Shown: piece by piece, positions 38,927 through 47,179 of the stretch
Layout: every line of letters begins with the position of its first letter
How positions within the stretch are numbered: position 1 is the stretch's first letter
Source: Afifella aestuarii
GTDB lineage: Bacteria > Pseudomonadota > Alphaproteobacteria > Rhizobiales > Afifellaceae
Assembly: GCF_004023665.1 (NCBI RefSeq)
Contig: NZ_SAUF01000002.1
Span: 992,001 to 1,056,000, forward strand
Length of the DNA: 64,000 nt
Reading direction: 5' to 3'
The notes under the pieces: generated by a model
Told to the model about the DNA's origin: nothing
Database searches by the model: none
Seen by the model: only the letters and a program-made list of their open reading frames with translations
Program-made: the position numbers and the translations under genes

Positions 38927-39577
38927 TCAGCTTTGCGGCGTGATGATGAGTTCGCCGTTCTCCACCCGCCATGAGGCGAAGCGGTTGAGCACGTTCATGC
39001 CGAGAAGGTTGGAGAAGAGCTGGCCTTCCTGCGCCACGCCGGCCGGGACGTTGTTCAAGGTGAGGGGGCCGATCTTGAGCGTGTGGATTTCGGCGCGCGC
39101 CTGCAGCGTGATGCCGTTCGCCGTCTCCACCATCCGGTCGAAACGCAGGGCCGTCACGTCGATGCCGGCCCGTGCGGCGTCCTCATAGGTCAGAACGAGG
39201 CTCGAAGCGCCTGTATCGACCAGGAAGTCGAGCTCATGGCCGTCGACATCCGCGGTGAGCTTGAAATGCCCGTTGGAGCTGCGGCCGACATTGAGCACCT
39301 GTCGCCCGCTGTCGTCGACGCTCACCGTCATGCGCCCGGGTGCCAAAACATCGATCACCGGTCCGGCAAAGCGCGTCAAAGGCTCGCGATAGGCATAGAC
39401 CACGACCAGGCCGACGACGAGGGCGACCCAGATGAGAGCGTGCTTCGCGGCCGTGCCGAGGCGCCCGCGATAGGCGGCGAGACCACCGACGACGAGGATC
39501 AGGACGCCAATAAGGTAGACGACGCGGGGCCATTCCGCGTCGCCGGAACCGAGGATGATGAACGATTGGTCGAGCAT
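38927..39577 (-). CDS. Membrane-anchored retropepsin-like aspartic protease (TIGR02281 type)
   Basis: 216 residues. Two hydrophobic helices near the N-terminus (about 18-34 and 46-62), a short linker, then a retropepsin-like domain with the catalytic FLVDTGASSLVLT at 118-130 and GMNVLNRFASWRVENGELII near the end. Predicted to be an inner-membrane-anchored aspartyl peptidase of the clan AA type found in alphaproteobacteria; substrate unknown. The ATG at 39577 has TGGGGGCT upstream; a longer frame from 39640 overlaps cobS and is rejected. Confidence 0.85.
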   Translation of the reverse strand: MLDQSFIILGSGDAEWPRVVYLIGVLILVVGGLAAYRGRLGTAAKHALIWVALVVGLVVVYAYREPLTRFAGPVIDVLAPGRMTVSVDDSGRQVLNVGRSSNGHFKLTADVDGHELDFLVDTGASSLVLTYEDAARAGIDVTALRFDRMVETANGITLQARAEIHTLKIGPLTLNNVPAGVAQEGQLFSNLLGMNVLNRFASWRVENGELIITPQS

Positions 39578-39596
39578 GAGCCCCCAAATGGGGATT

Positions 39597-40382
39597 TCAG
39601 GCCCCGAGTGCCAGAGTTGCGAACAGGATTGTGGCTGCAATCTGTTCCGAGGCGCCGATCGTGTCGCCGGTATGCCCGCCGATCAGCCGCCGCGCCATGG
39701 CGCTGAAGGCGAAGACGCCGAGCGTCGCCAGAATGATGGCGAGGATGCCGGTGAACGGGAACATGACGATGAGTATGAGGATCGCGGGTACGCTCAGGAG
39801 AACTGCGAAGCCGAGATCGGCGGTCTTCGGCCATCCGGCCCAGCTCGCGACACCGTCCGTGCGGGCCGGCGGGAGGCTCGTCCAATGCGTGTAGGCGAGG
39901 GCGCGCGAAAGGGCCGCGACGCAGATGATGGAAAAGGCGCCGACGCCCACGCTCTGCGAGATCTCGCCAAGCGCGACCACCTTGATGATCACGGTGAAGA
40001 GGAGAGCGAGGAGCGCGTATGTGCCGATGCGGCTGTCATGCATGATCTCAAGCCGCTGTTCGCGCGTCTTGCCGCCGCCGAATCCGTCGGCCGTATCGCC
40101 GAGGCCGTCTTCGTGCAGCCCGCCGGTGATCAGCGCCATCGCGCCGAGCGCCACGGCGGCTGCGAGCACCGTCGAGCCGCCGAAGGAGATTATGAGCGAT
40201 AAGATGACCGCAGGGGTGAGCGCGATCAGCATCCCCGCGAGCGGCAGGCAGGCGGAGGAGACCGAAAGCGGGCGTTCTTCGCTCGGCTCGGGCTTGGCCC
40301 GGATCGGCAGGCGGGACAGGAAGGCGAGGCAGGCGCGAAGGTCCTGCGGCAGGCGGGTGAAGTGTTGGGCGAGCGAGCTCAT
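39597..40382 (-). CDS. cobS: Adenosylcobinamide-GDP ribazoletransferase
   Basis: 261 residues, multi-pass inner-membrane protein. The CobS/CobV signature GGLHEDGLGDTADGFGGG is at about 86-103. Joins adenosylcobinamide-GDP with alpha-ribazole (phosphate) to finish the nucleotide loop of cobalamin. Divergent from cobT across 147 bp; the two enzymes act in the same branch. Start ATG at 40382 with GGAGG upstream. Confidence 0.93.
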   Translation of the reverse strand: MSSLAQHFTRLPQDLRACLAFLSRLPIRAKPEPSEERPLSVSSACLPLAGMLIALTPAVILSLIISFGGSTVLAAAVALGAMALITGGLHEDGLGDTADGFGGGKTREQRLEIMHDSRIGTYALLALLFTVIIKVVALGEISQSVGVGAFSIICVAALSRALAYTHWTSLPPARTDGVASWAGWPKTADLGFAVLLSVPAILILIVMFPFTGILAIILATLGVFAFSAMARRLIGGHTGDTIGASEQIAATILFATLALGA

Positions 40383-40529
40383 GCGAGCCTCCGGCAGGAT
40401 AAAACCTGGCTACCATTAGGCCGGCGAGGGGGGCGTTGAAACAGGGCGGGCTGACGCATTGCGCTCCTTTGATCGTCGCTTTAAGCGGCTGTAAAGTGGA
40501 CCTTTCCTCCCCAATGGCTCCCAAAAGAA

Positions 40530-41594
40530 GTGAGAATCCCATTGTCCATCCGTGATGCCGGCACACGCGCTGCGCCGTTCGACGATTTTCGTGACCTCGT
40601 GAAGAGCCTTCCGGCTCCCGATGCCGAGGCTCTTGCCGCGGCCCGCGCCCGCCAGGGGCGTTTGACGAAGCCTCCCGGAAGCCTTGGCCGCCTGGAGCAG
40701 ATTGCCATCTGGCTGGCCGGCTGGCAGGGACAGGAAAAGCCCGTCATTGAGCGCCCGATGGTTGCCGTTTTCGCCGGCAATCACGGGGTTGCGGCTCGCG
40801 GTGTCGCGCCCTATCCGGCCGATGTCACGCAGCAGATGGTGGCGAATTTCCGCGCTGGCGGTGCCTCGATCAACCAGCTCTGCACCTCCTTCAATGTCGG
40901 CCTTAAGGTCTTTGAGCTCGCGCTTGAACTGCCGACGGGCGATATCGCGGAGAAGGATGCGCTGAGCGAGCGCGACTGCGCGGCCACCATCGCCTACGGC
41001 ATGGAGGCGATCGAGGGCATCGATCTTCTCTGCCTCGGAGAGATGGGCGTCGGCAATACCACGGTTGCTTCGGCGCTCTTCTGCGCGCTTTTCGGCGGCG
41101 AGCCGGAGGAATGGGTGGGCTACGGCTCCGGTTCGACGGGCGCGGTCCTGGAAGCGAAGATCGAGGCGGTCAGGCTCGCCTGCGAGAGAGTGAAGGGTGA
41201 AACCGATCCGCTCGTCATTCTGAAGCGCGTCGGCGGCCGCGAACTCGCCGCCATGGTGGGCGCCGTTCTGGCAGCGCGCATGCAGCGCATCCCGGTGGTG
41301 GTCGACGGCTTCGTCACGAGCGCGGCGGTTGCCGTGGTCCACAAGATGGCGCCGGGCGCCACCGATCACTGCATCTTCGCGCATCGCTCGGCAGAGAAGG
41401 CGCACCGTCAGGCCGTCGAAGCGATGGGCGGCGCGCCGCTTCTCGATCTCGGCATGCGGCTCGGCGAAGGCACGGGTGCGGCGATTGCCGCGGCCATCGT
41501 CCGCGCTGCCGCCTACACCCACTCCAACATGGCGACTTTCGGCGAGGCTGGCGTGTCGGGTGAGGGCGTCAACGTCGATCGCGCCGGCGGCTGA
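40530..41594 (+). CDS. cobT: Nicotinate-nucleotide-dimethylbenzimidazole phosphoribosyltransferase
   Basis: 354 residues. CobT/CobU landmarks: RLTKPPGSLGRLE near 45, VFAGNHGVAARGVAPYP, GEMGVGNTTVASAL and the C-terminal GMRLGEGTGAAIA with the catalytic Glu. Makes alpha-ribazole-5-phosphate. The GTG at 40530 is the most likely start (AAAAGAA upstream); a TTG a few codons on is possible. A bidirectional hairpin separates it from the convergent kinase gene. Confidence 0.94.
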   Translation: MRIPLSIRDAGTRAAPFDDFRDLVKSLPAPDAEALAAARARQGRLTKPPGSLGRLEQIAIWLAGWQGQEKPVIERPMVAVFAGNHGVAARGVAPYPADVTQQMVANFRAGGASINQLCTSFNVGLKVFELALELPTGDIAEKDALSERDCAATIAYGMEAIEGIDLLCLGEMGVGNTTVASALFCALFGGEPEEWVGYGSGSTGAVLEAKIEAVRLACERVKGETDPLVILKRVGGRELAAMVGAVLAARMQRIPVVVDGFVTSAAVAVVHKMAPGATDHCIFAHRSAEKAHRQAVEAMGGAPLLDLGMRLGEGTGAAIAAAIVRAAAYTHSNMATFGEAGVSGEGVNVDRAGG

Positions 41595-41618
41595 GCTTCG
41601 TCATCTGAGATTTAAGAG

Positions 41619-41649
41619 AGAGCATCGCCGTCTCTGATGGCGATGCTCT
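41619..41649. terminator. Bidirectional hairpin between cobT and the kinase gene
   Basis: 11-bp perfect stem AGAGCATCGCC / GGCGATGCTCT with a 9-nt loop, between the convergent cobT (+) and sensor kinase (-). Short T-runs follow weakly on either side. Likely a shared terminator. Confidence 0.65.
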
Positions 41650-41663
41650 TATGCCGTTTCCGT

Positions 41664-43223
41664 TCAGCTCGCCTTGCGCAGCTGCGCGGGTTTGCGTGCC
41701 CGCATCAAGGCCCAGGTGCGGTTGTCGTCGGTGAATGACGAAACGACACGCTTCGCTGGCAGGATGGCGATGGCCTCGGTACCGACGCCGACCTTGCTGC
41801 GCAGGATGAAGTGGCCCCCGTGAAGGTGGATCAGCGCCTGGACGATGGGAATTCCGAGGCCGGTCCCCTGTTCGGCATTCTTGATCGAGATCGAGCTCTG
41901 GCCGAAAGCTGAGAGGACGATCGGCAGTTCGTCGGCGGGAATGCCCGGGCCGTTGTCGCGCACGGAGATATACTGGCCGCCGCCCTCGGTACGGCCGACC
42001 TTGAGGGCCACCTCACCCCCGGCCGGGGTGAATTTGAGCGCATTGGCAAGAAGGTTGAGTGTCACCTGCCGGATTGCCTGCTCGTCGACGACGATCTTCG
42101 GCATGTGCTCCTCGAACGCTTCCGACACCTTTATGTTCTTCTGCCGCGCCTTGAGGTCGAGCAGCCCTTTGGCATCCTGCGCGATGCTGACGAGAGAAAG
42201 GAGCTCCTCGCGCAATTCCCGCTTGCCCGCCTCGATGCGGGAGAGGTCTAGGATCTCGTTGATCAGCTTCAGGAGATGCTGGCCGGAATTGTAGATGTCG
42301 TTGAGATAGTCCTTGTAGGCATCGTTCTCGATCGGGCCGAGCATCTCGTTGCGCATCACTTCGGAGAAGCCGAGGATGGCGTTGAGCGGCGTTCTGAGCT
42401 CATGGCTCATCGTCGCCAGAAACTGCGATTTTGCCATATTGGCTGCTTCGGCCCGGCGCCTGGCCTCGTCGGAGACGGCCTTGCCCTGTTCGAGCTCGGC
42501 GAGAACGGCGTCCTTTTCCGCGCGCAGCACCAGGCTCTGCGCGTACTGCTCGTTGAGCTGGCCTGTCAGGTAGAGAAGCATCGCCTCCGCACCGAGCGCG
42601 CAGAAGGCCACCATCATGTCGATGAGGCTCGGCGACACCATATGCGCCGCACCGAGGCCGATGGCGATCGGCAGCGTGCTGGCGACGGACGCCGCCGGCA
42701 AGGGGGCTGCGACGAGGGCACTCAACGACATAAAGACGATGACGGTCGCAAAGCGCACCACGTCGATGCCGATCAGCGTGTCGGCAGCACCCGCCATCGG
42801 AAACAGGAAAGGAAACACGGCCCAGCCGAGACCATAGAGCGCTTCCACCACCACGAAGCGGTTCTTCCAGTCGACCAGCGAGCGCTGATTGGGGGCAAGT
42901 GCCGCATAGCGGCGGCAGACGACGGTCGCCGCAAGATGCAGGACGAGCACCCCCGCGCCCCACGAGGCGGCCCATAGCGGATTGCCGATGAAGCCCATCA
43001 TCACGGTCAGGACGAGGATGAGGCCAAGCACGATCGGCGCGAAGGAGATGCGGTTCCTGGCGTATTGATCCGCCATCTCCTGCTCGAAGTGGAAAAGCGC
43101 TTCGCTCGGCCCGCTCTCCGTCGTGACGTTGCGCACCAGCGCGCGGGTGATCATATTGCGGCGTGCGGCACGGGACTCGTCGGGCGAAGCCTGCAAAATC
43201 GTCGCCTGTGCCACATCCACCAT
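41664..43223 (-). CDS. Membrane sensor histidine kinase (PleC/PdhS-like)
   Basis: 519 residues. About five to six membrane helices at 60-220, no PAS domain, then a coiled linker, HisKA domain with phosphorylated His274 (FLATMSHELRTPLNAILGFSE) and an HATPase_c domain (NLLANALKFTPAGG, DNGPGIP, GTGLGIPIVQAL). The H-box followed by EVMRNEMLGPI is typical of the PleC/PdhS kinases that act on DivK in alphaproteobacterial cell-cycle control. The cognate regulator is not adjacent. Its upstream region carries TTAACC-type motifs that could bind CtrA. Confidence 0.85.
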   Translation of the reverse strand: MVDVAQATILQASPDESRAARRNMITRALVRNVTTESGPSEALFHFEQEMADQYARNRISFAPIVLGLILVLTVMMGFIGNPLWAASWGAGVLVLHLAATVVCRRYAALAPNQRSLVDWKNRFVVVEALYGLGWAVFPFLFPMAGAADTLIGIDVVRFATVIVFMSLSALVAAPLPAASVASTLPIAIGLGAAHMVSPSLIDMMVAFCALGAEAMLLYLTGQLNEQYAQSLVLRAEKDAVLAELEQGKAVSDEARRRAEAANMAKSQFLATMSHELRTPLNAILGFSEVMRNEMLGPIENDAYKDYLNDIYNSGQHLLKLINEILDLSRIEAGKRELREELLSLVSIAQDAKGLLDLKARQKNIKVSEAFEEHMPKIVVDEQAIRQVTLNLLANALKFTPAGGEVALKVGRTEGGGQYISVRDNGPGIPADELPIVLSAFGQSSISIKNAEQGTGLGIPIVQALIHLHGGHFILRSKVGVGTEAIAILPAKRVVSSFTDDNRTWALMRARKPAQLRKAS

Positions 43224-43267
43224 GGGTTCTTCCCCAACTCTTTTCCCGCTTTTTCGTAGTGGAGCGC

Positions 43268-43299
43268 GGTTAAGATCGGGCGAGTGAAGATGGTTAAGA
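43268..43299 (-). promoter_or_regulatory. Two CtrA-like half-sites upstream of the sensor kinase
   Basis: On the minus strand, TTAACCAT (around 43290-43297) and TTAACC (43268-43273) lie 24 bp apart in the kinase upstream region. TTAACCAT and TTAACC are CtrA half-site motifs in alphaproteobacteria. The full spaced TTAA-N7-TTAA box is not present, so this is a suggestive match only. Confidence 0.35.
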
Positions 43300-43346
43300 G
43301 GCCGTAAGGCCGTGGTCCGGGTAAACCGGCCGGAGCGGAGGTGAGA

Positions 43347-43955
43347 GTGAAGTTACTCGATGGCGGACGCGCGCCGAACCCACGCCGGGTGCGGATTTTC
43401 CTGGCCGAGAAGGGCCTCGAAATACCTCTCGAGCCCGTCGATATTGGCAAGAAGGAGCATTATTCGCTCGATTTTCTTCGCCTCAACCCGATGCGCCGAT
43501 TGCCGGTTCTTGTCCTTGATGATGGCACCGCGCTTTCGGAAACGATGGCGATCTGCCGCTATTTCGAGGCGCTGCATCCTGACCCGGCGCTTTTCGGAAA
43601 GACCGCTTTGCAGCAGGCGCAGGTGGAAATGTGGAACCGCCGCATCGAGCTCGATCTCTATGCGCTCGTGGCCGCGATCTTCCGCCACTCACACCCCGCG
43701 ATGGCGGAACTCGAAAACCAGGTGCCGGAATGGGCGGCGGCCTGCCGCGAGCGGCTGCCGGAGCTTTTCACCTTCCTCGACCGCGAGATGCAGACGCGCG
43801 AGTTCATCGCCGGTGACGGCTTTTCCGTTGCCGATATCACTGCGCTTGTCACTTTCGACTTCATGAAGCCTGCGAAGGTGGACATTCCAGAAGATTTTGC
43901 CTCTCTGCGCGATTGGCATGCGCGTCTCAAGGCCCGCCCGAGCGCGTCTGCCTGA
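43347..43955 (+). CDS. Glutathione S-transferase family protein
   Basis: 202 residues. N-terminal thioredoxin-like domain KLLDGGRAPNPRRVRIFLAEKGL, then RLPVLVLDDGTALSETMAICRYFE, where the Glu-Thr pair binds the glutathione gamma-glutamyl moiety, and a helical C-terminal domain (FIAGDGFSVADITAL). Detoxification or redox role; substrate unknown. The GTG at 43347 with GGAGGTGA upstream is preferred to a GTG at 43341. The UDG-family gene begins 4 bp after its stop. Confidence 0.9.
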   Translation: MKLLDGGRAPNPRRVRIFLAEKGLEIPLEPVDIGKKEHYSLDFLRLNPMRRLPVLVLDDGTALSETMAICRYFEALHPDPALFGKTALQQAQVEMWNRRIELDLYALVAAIFRHSHPAMAELENQVPEWAAACRERLPELFTFLDREMQTREFIAGDGFSVADITALVTFDFMKPAKVDIPEDFASLRDWHARLKARPSASA

Positions 43956-43959
43956 TCGC

Positions 43960-44628
43960 GTGGCTGAAACGCCTTCCAACGAGACGCCTGAAACGGCGGA
44001 GGCGCTCGCCGCACGCATCCGCTTTTGCCGTATCTGCGTGGAGCGGCCGTTCGCGGCGCCGTTGCCGCACGAGCCGAATCCGATTTTGAGGATTTCCTCC
44101 ACGGCGCGCTTGTGCATTGCGAGCCAGGCGGCGGGCACGCTCGCGCATGCCACGACGACGCCGTTCAACGATCCCTCCGGCGAGCGCCTGCGCGACTGGC
44201 TGGGCGTCACGCGAGAAGAATTCTACGACGTCTCGAAGATCGCCATCGTGCCGATGGGTTTCTGTTTCCCGGGTCAGGACGAAAAGGGCGGCGACCTGCC
44301 GCCCCGGCGCGAATGTGCGCCCTCCTGGCGCGAAGAAGTCTTCGCTTCGATGCCGCAGCTGGAACTCGTTCTGGCGATCGGCCAGTACGCCATCGCCTGG
44401 CATCTCGGCCCGCTCCGCCGTCGCACGCTGACGGAGACCGTCACTGACTGGCGGGATGTTGTCGCGCAGTCGGGTCCGCCGCCCGTCCTGCCGCTCCCGC
44501 ACCCTTCCTGGCGCAACAACGCCTGGCTGAAGCGTCATCCGTTCTTTCGCGAAGAGGTTCTGCCGTTTTTGCGGGGGCGCGTGCGCGAGCTTATCGAGCC
44601 GCAGAGTGGAGAGAAAGACGGCAAGTGA
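43960..44628 (+). CDS. Uracil-DNA glycosylase superfamily protein
   Basis: 222 residues resembling the uracil-DNA glycosylase (UDG) superfamily group of alphaproteobacteria: a Cys pair near the N-terminus (FCRICVERP), LCIASQAAGTLAHATTTPFND in place of the usual GxxPG motif A, VPMGFCFPGQD, and a C-terminal LPHPSWRNN motif with a His likely near the glycosidic bond. Catalytic competence is uncertain because motif A is altered. Probably excises damaged bases or is a non-catalytic relative. The GTG start has no clear binding site and may be translationally coupled to the GST. Confidence 0.75.
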   Translation: MAETPSNETPETAEALAARIRFCRICVERPFAAPLPHEPNPILRISSTARLCIASQAAGTLAHATTTPFNDPSGERLRDWLGVTREEFYDVSKIAIVPMGFCFPGQDEKGGDLPPRRECAPSWREEVFASMPQLELVLAIGQYAIAWHLGPLRRRTLTETVTDWRDVVAQSGPPPVLPLPHPSWRNNAWLKRHPFFREEVLPFLRGRVRELIEPQSGEKDGK

Positions 44629-44691
44629 CGCAGCGCTTGCCTCGTGCGCGCCAACAATGGTCTAACGACGCAAAATTCGCCCGAGGCCTGA

Positions 44692-45180
44692 ATGGACCGC
44701 ATTGACCGCATGATCCTGACTGTCCTGCAGGAGGATGTGACGCTTCCCGTCGCCGAGATCGCTCGGCGTGTCGGCCTGTCGACGACGCCGGCCTGGCGGC
44801 GCATCCAGAAGATGGAAGAAGACGGCGTCATCAAGAAGCGGGTGGCGGTCCTCGACCCGAAATCGGTCAATGCGCATGTCACCGTCTTCGTCTTCGTGAC
44901 AACCAATCAGCACAACGAAGACTGGCTTCTCCGCTTTGCCAAGATCATCTCGGACATGCCAGAAGTGGTGGAATTTTACCGCATGAGCGGGCAGGTCGAT
45001 TACCTCATCAAGGTTGTCGTACCGGACATCGCCGCCTATGACGCCTTCTACAAGCGCCTCGTCTCCAAGATCGACATCACCGACGTCTCCTCCGCCTTTG
45101 CCATGGAGAGGATCAAGGACACGACGGCCCTGCCGCTCAACTTCATGCAGCTCGACCCGCCGCAGAAGACGAAGGGATAG
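44692..45180 (+). CDS. Lrp/AsnC family transcriptional regulator
   Basis: 162 residues. N-terminal winged helix-turn-helix (MDRIDRMILTVLQEDVTLPVAEIARRVGLSTTPAWRRIQKM, about 1-42) and C-terminal RAM ligand-binding domain with GQVDYLIKVVVPDI. Amino-acid-responsive regulator; target unknown. No transporter or catabolic gene is immediately divergent, so regulation may be at a distance. Follows the UDG-family gene by 63 bp. Confidence 0.92.
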   Translation: MDRIDRMILTVLQEDVTLPVAEIARRVGLSTTPAWRRIQKMEEDGVIKKRVAVLDPKSVNAHVTVFVFVTTNQHNEDWLLRFAKIISDMPEVVEFYRMSGQVDYLIKVVVPDIAAYDAFYKRLVSKIDITDVSSAFAMERIKDTTALPLNFMQLDPPQKTKG

Positions 45181-45337
45181 CACGCACCTGCTTGGCCTGC
45201 GCTGGAGATGGCAAAGAGATTTATTGTGCAGAGCAGCATTATCTCTTATTGAGACTTGAGAACGCACCTATCTCTTCTCAATTGCACGTGTAAATTGCGC
45301 GTGCTATAAGTATTGGGTGGCGCGGAGAATTTGTGCT

Positions 45338-45361
45338 GGCCGCAGATTACATTCTGCGGCC
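45338..45361. promoter_or_regulatory. Inverted repeat in AT-rich leader of the unknown gene pair
   Basis: GGCCGCAGA-N6-TCTGCGGCC, a perfect 9-bp dyad 104 bp before the first gene of the pair. The surrounding 45181-45464 stretch is clearly AT-richer than the flanks and contains another dyad (AAGAGAT ... ATCTCTT, 45214-45247) near the Lrp stop. It may be an operator or a leader hairpin. Confidence 0.4.
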
Positions 45362-45464
45362 GAGCCCGGCATCCGTGCAGTCCAAAAAAACAAAATAGAA
45401 ATTTACGTGTTCTGCGAATTCTGCAGGAACGCGCAGGCGCGTGCATCCCCAGGGAGGATGAGAC

Positions 45465-45794
45465 ATGGCCGTCAAACGTGCAAAATCGATCTCTGTCCGC
45501 GATCTCTCAGGCAAGCTGAACGAAGCCGTCGCCGAAGCTCTCAAAGAGAGCCGCAATCTCGCGGAAGCAGATTTCAAGGTCGCTCTCGTGCCGGGGCCGG
45601 GGATCATCGGCTTTATTCTGCGAGACGATATCTTGAAGGGGCGCGAGTTCGCGGAGATCGGCAAGATCGCTTCGACGGTCGGCAGCCGGTTTGAGGGAGC
45701 CTTCGGTAAGGCGCACGCCGCGATGGTCATCGGCGATGGCGGCATCACGGTCGGCTTCTGGCCTGGGCCGGAAGTCATCACCCTCGAGATGTGA
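45465..45794 (+). CDS. Unrecognised 109-residue protein, first of a two-gene cassette
   Basis: 109 residues; I do not recognise the family. N-terminal half is charged and helical (SVRDLSGKLNEAVAEALKES), C-terminal half is Gly-rich with beta character (LVPGPGIIGFILRDDIL, GGITVGFWPGPEV). No Cys, no signal peptide and no membrane helix. An excellent AGGGAGGATGAG binding site precedes the ATG, so it is expressed. It is followed after 9 bp by a Cys-rich protein, and the pair is framed by an AT-rich leader and a bidirectional terminator. Cofactor handling with the Cys-rich partner is possible but speculative. Confidence 0.75.
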   Translation: MAVKRAKSISVRDLSGKLNEAVAEALKESRNLAEADFKVALVPGPGIIGFILRDDILKGREFAEIGKIASTVGSRFEGAFGKAHAAMVIGDGGITVGFWPGPEVITLEM

Positions 45795-45803
45795 GTATCT
45801 GTG

Positions 45804-46235
45804 ATGGAAAAGAACGGGCGTCCCGCGCTTTGTCCAAGCGCTCAGCCGCAGATGCCGGAGGCCGAAGTCATCGGCGTGCAGCTCTCCCAAGAGGGCGTGG
45901 CACGCACGGCCTATTTGAATGCGCATCTTCCCGTGACGAAGGACCTGCTGGAGCAGACGGCACCGCTCCCGCCGACGCAGGTTCTGCGGTTTGCCGCACG
46001 TTGCGAGGAAGCGAGGTGTCGCCATTTTGACGGCAGCGACTGCCGTCTGGCCAGGCGCATCGTCGGAGGGCTCTCCCCGGTCGTCGATGCGCTGCCAGCC
46101 TGCGTGATACGCCGTGCCTGCCGATGGTTTGCGCAGGAAGGTGAGGCGGCGTGTCGGCGCTGCCCGCAGATCGCGACGTATATGCCTGAGCGGCAGGGGA
46201 CGATCGCGGAGCTTGCGGAGCCGGAACTGGCCTGA
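45804..46235 (+). CDS. Unrecognised Cys-rich protein, second of the cassette
   Basis: 143 residues with eight Cys. After Cys10 they form two clusters: C67-x4-C72-x7-C80 and C100-x5-C106-x10-C117-x2-C120, embedded in basic sequence (CRLARRI, CVIRRACRWFAQEG). The spacing suggests two metal or iron-sulfur sites, but does not match the ferredoxin CxxCxxCxxxC motif. No signal peptide. The ATG at 45804 is preferred over the GTG just upstream. No established function can be stated. Confidence 0.7.
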   Translation: MEKNGRPALCPSAQPQMPEAEVIGVQLSQEGVARTAYLNAHLPVTKDLLEQTAPLPPTQVLRFAARCEEARCRHFDGSDCRLARRIVGGLSPVVDALPACVIRRACRWFAQEGEAACRRCPQIATYMPERQGTIAELAEPELA

Positions 46236-46244
46236 GAAGAGCCT

Positions 46245-46281
46245 TTGAAATGGGCGACGGCCGAGGCCATCGCCCTTTCAA
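46245..46281. terminator. Bidirectional terminator between convergent genes
   Basis: TTGAAA, GGGCGA and GGCC pair with GGCC, TCGCCC and TTTCAA over 46245-46281, with one C-A mismatch and one bulged T. The A-rich and T-rich ends make it a good terminator in both directions between the Cys-rich gene (+) and the dehydrogenase (-). Confidence 0.75.
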
Positions 46282-46306
46282 GATTCATGCGGCCAGGATG
46301 ACGGCC

Positions 46307-47179
46307 TCACTTGAAGCGCTGCAGCCTTTTCATCAGGCTCGACGTGTCCCAGCGCTTGCCGCCCATCGCCTGTACCTCGCCGTAGAACTGGTCGACGAGC
46401 GCCGTCACCGGCAGAAGTGCGCCGTTGGTTTTCGCCTCGTCGAGGCAGATGGCGAGGTCTTTGCGCATCCAATCGACCGCGAAACCGTGATCGTAATGAT
46501 CCTCGGTCATCGTCTTCCAGCGGTTCTCCATCTGCCAGCTCTGCGCCGCGCCCTTGGAGATGACGTCGACCACCTTCTCCACGTCGAGGCCCGCCTTCTG
46601 TGCGAAGTTGATGCCTTCGGAGAGCCCCTGGACGAGGCCGGCGATGCAGATCTGGTTGACCATTTTGGTGAGCTGGCCGGAGCCGACCGGCCCCATCAAT
46701 CCGACCATCTTGGCGTAGCATTCGATGACCGGGCGAGCCTTCTCGAAGACCTTGGGCTCACCGCCGACCATCACTGTCAGCTGTCCCTTTTCGGCGCCGG
46801 CCTGGCCGCCGGAAACAGGCGCATCCAGGAAGCAGAAGCGGTGTGCATGCGCTTCATGCGCCAGCTCTCGGGCGATTTCCGCACTCGCCGTCGTGTTGTC
46901 GATGAAGATCGCCCCGGGCGCAATTCCCTTGAAAGCGCCGCCGCGGCCGAGCGTAACGGATCTGAGATCCTCGTCGTTGCCGACACAGCAGAAAACGAAT
47001 TCCGCGCCCTCAGCGGCATGCTCGGGCGTCGGGGCATGTCGGCCACCGTGTTCGGCGACCCACTTCTCCGCTTTGTCCTGCGTGCGGTTGTAGACGGTAA
47101 CCTTATGGCCTCGATGGGCGAGATGCCCGGCCATCGGGTATCCCATCACGCCGAGGCCGATGAATGCAACTTTCGCCAT
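46307..47179 (-). CDS. NAD(P)-dependent beta-hydroxyacid dehydrogenase (HIBADH/GlxR-like)
   Basis: 290 residues. Rossmann motif FIGLGVMGYPMAGHLA at the N-terminus, APVSGGQAGAEKGQLTVMVGG in the middle, catalytic Lys in GSGQLTKMVNQ. Reduces or oxidises beta-hydroxyacids such as tartronate semialdehyde, 3-hydroxyisobutyrate or glyoxylate. In this genome with two phosphoglycolate phosphatases, a GlxR-like role in photorespiratory glycerate formation is plausible but unproven. ATG at 47179. Confidence 0.9.
   Translation of the reverse strand: MAKVAFIGLGVMGYPMAGHLAHRGHKVTVYNRTQDKAEKWVAEHGGRHAPTPEHAAEGAEFVFCCVGNDEDLRSVTLGRGGAFKGIAPGAIFIDNTTASAEIARELAHEAHAHRFCFLDAPVSGGQAGAEKGQLTVMVGGEPKVFEKARPVIECYAKMVGLMGPVGSGQLTKMVNQICIAGLVQGLSEGINFAQKAGLDVEKVVDVISKGAAQSWQMENRWKTMTEDHYDHGFAVDWMRKDLAICLDEAKTNGALLPVTALVDQFYGEVQAMGGKRWDTSSLMKRLQRFK

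Noticed and set aside
40383-40529. Cobalamin riboswitch between cobS and cobT
   Set aside because: Only 147 bp, shared by divergent promoters, and no recognisable B12 box.
45282-45298. Sigma-54-like TTGCAC ... TTGC element
   Set aside because: Spacing between the two elements is 2 nt too long and the invariant GG is TG.
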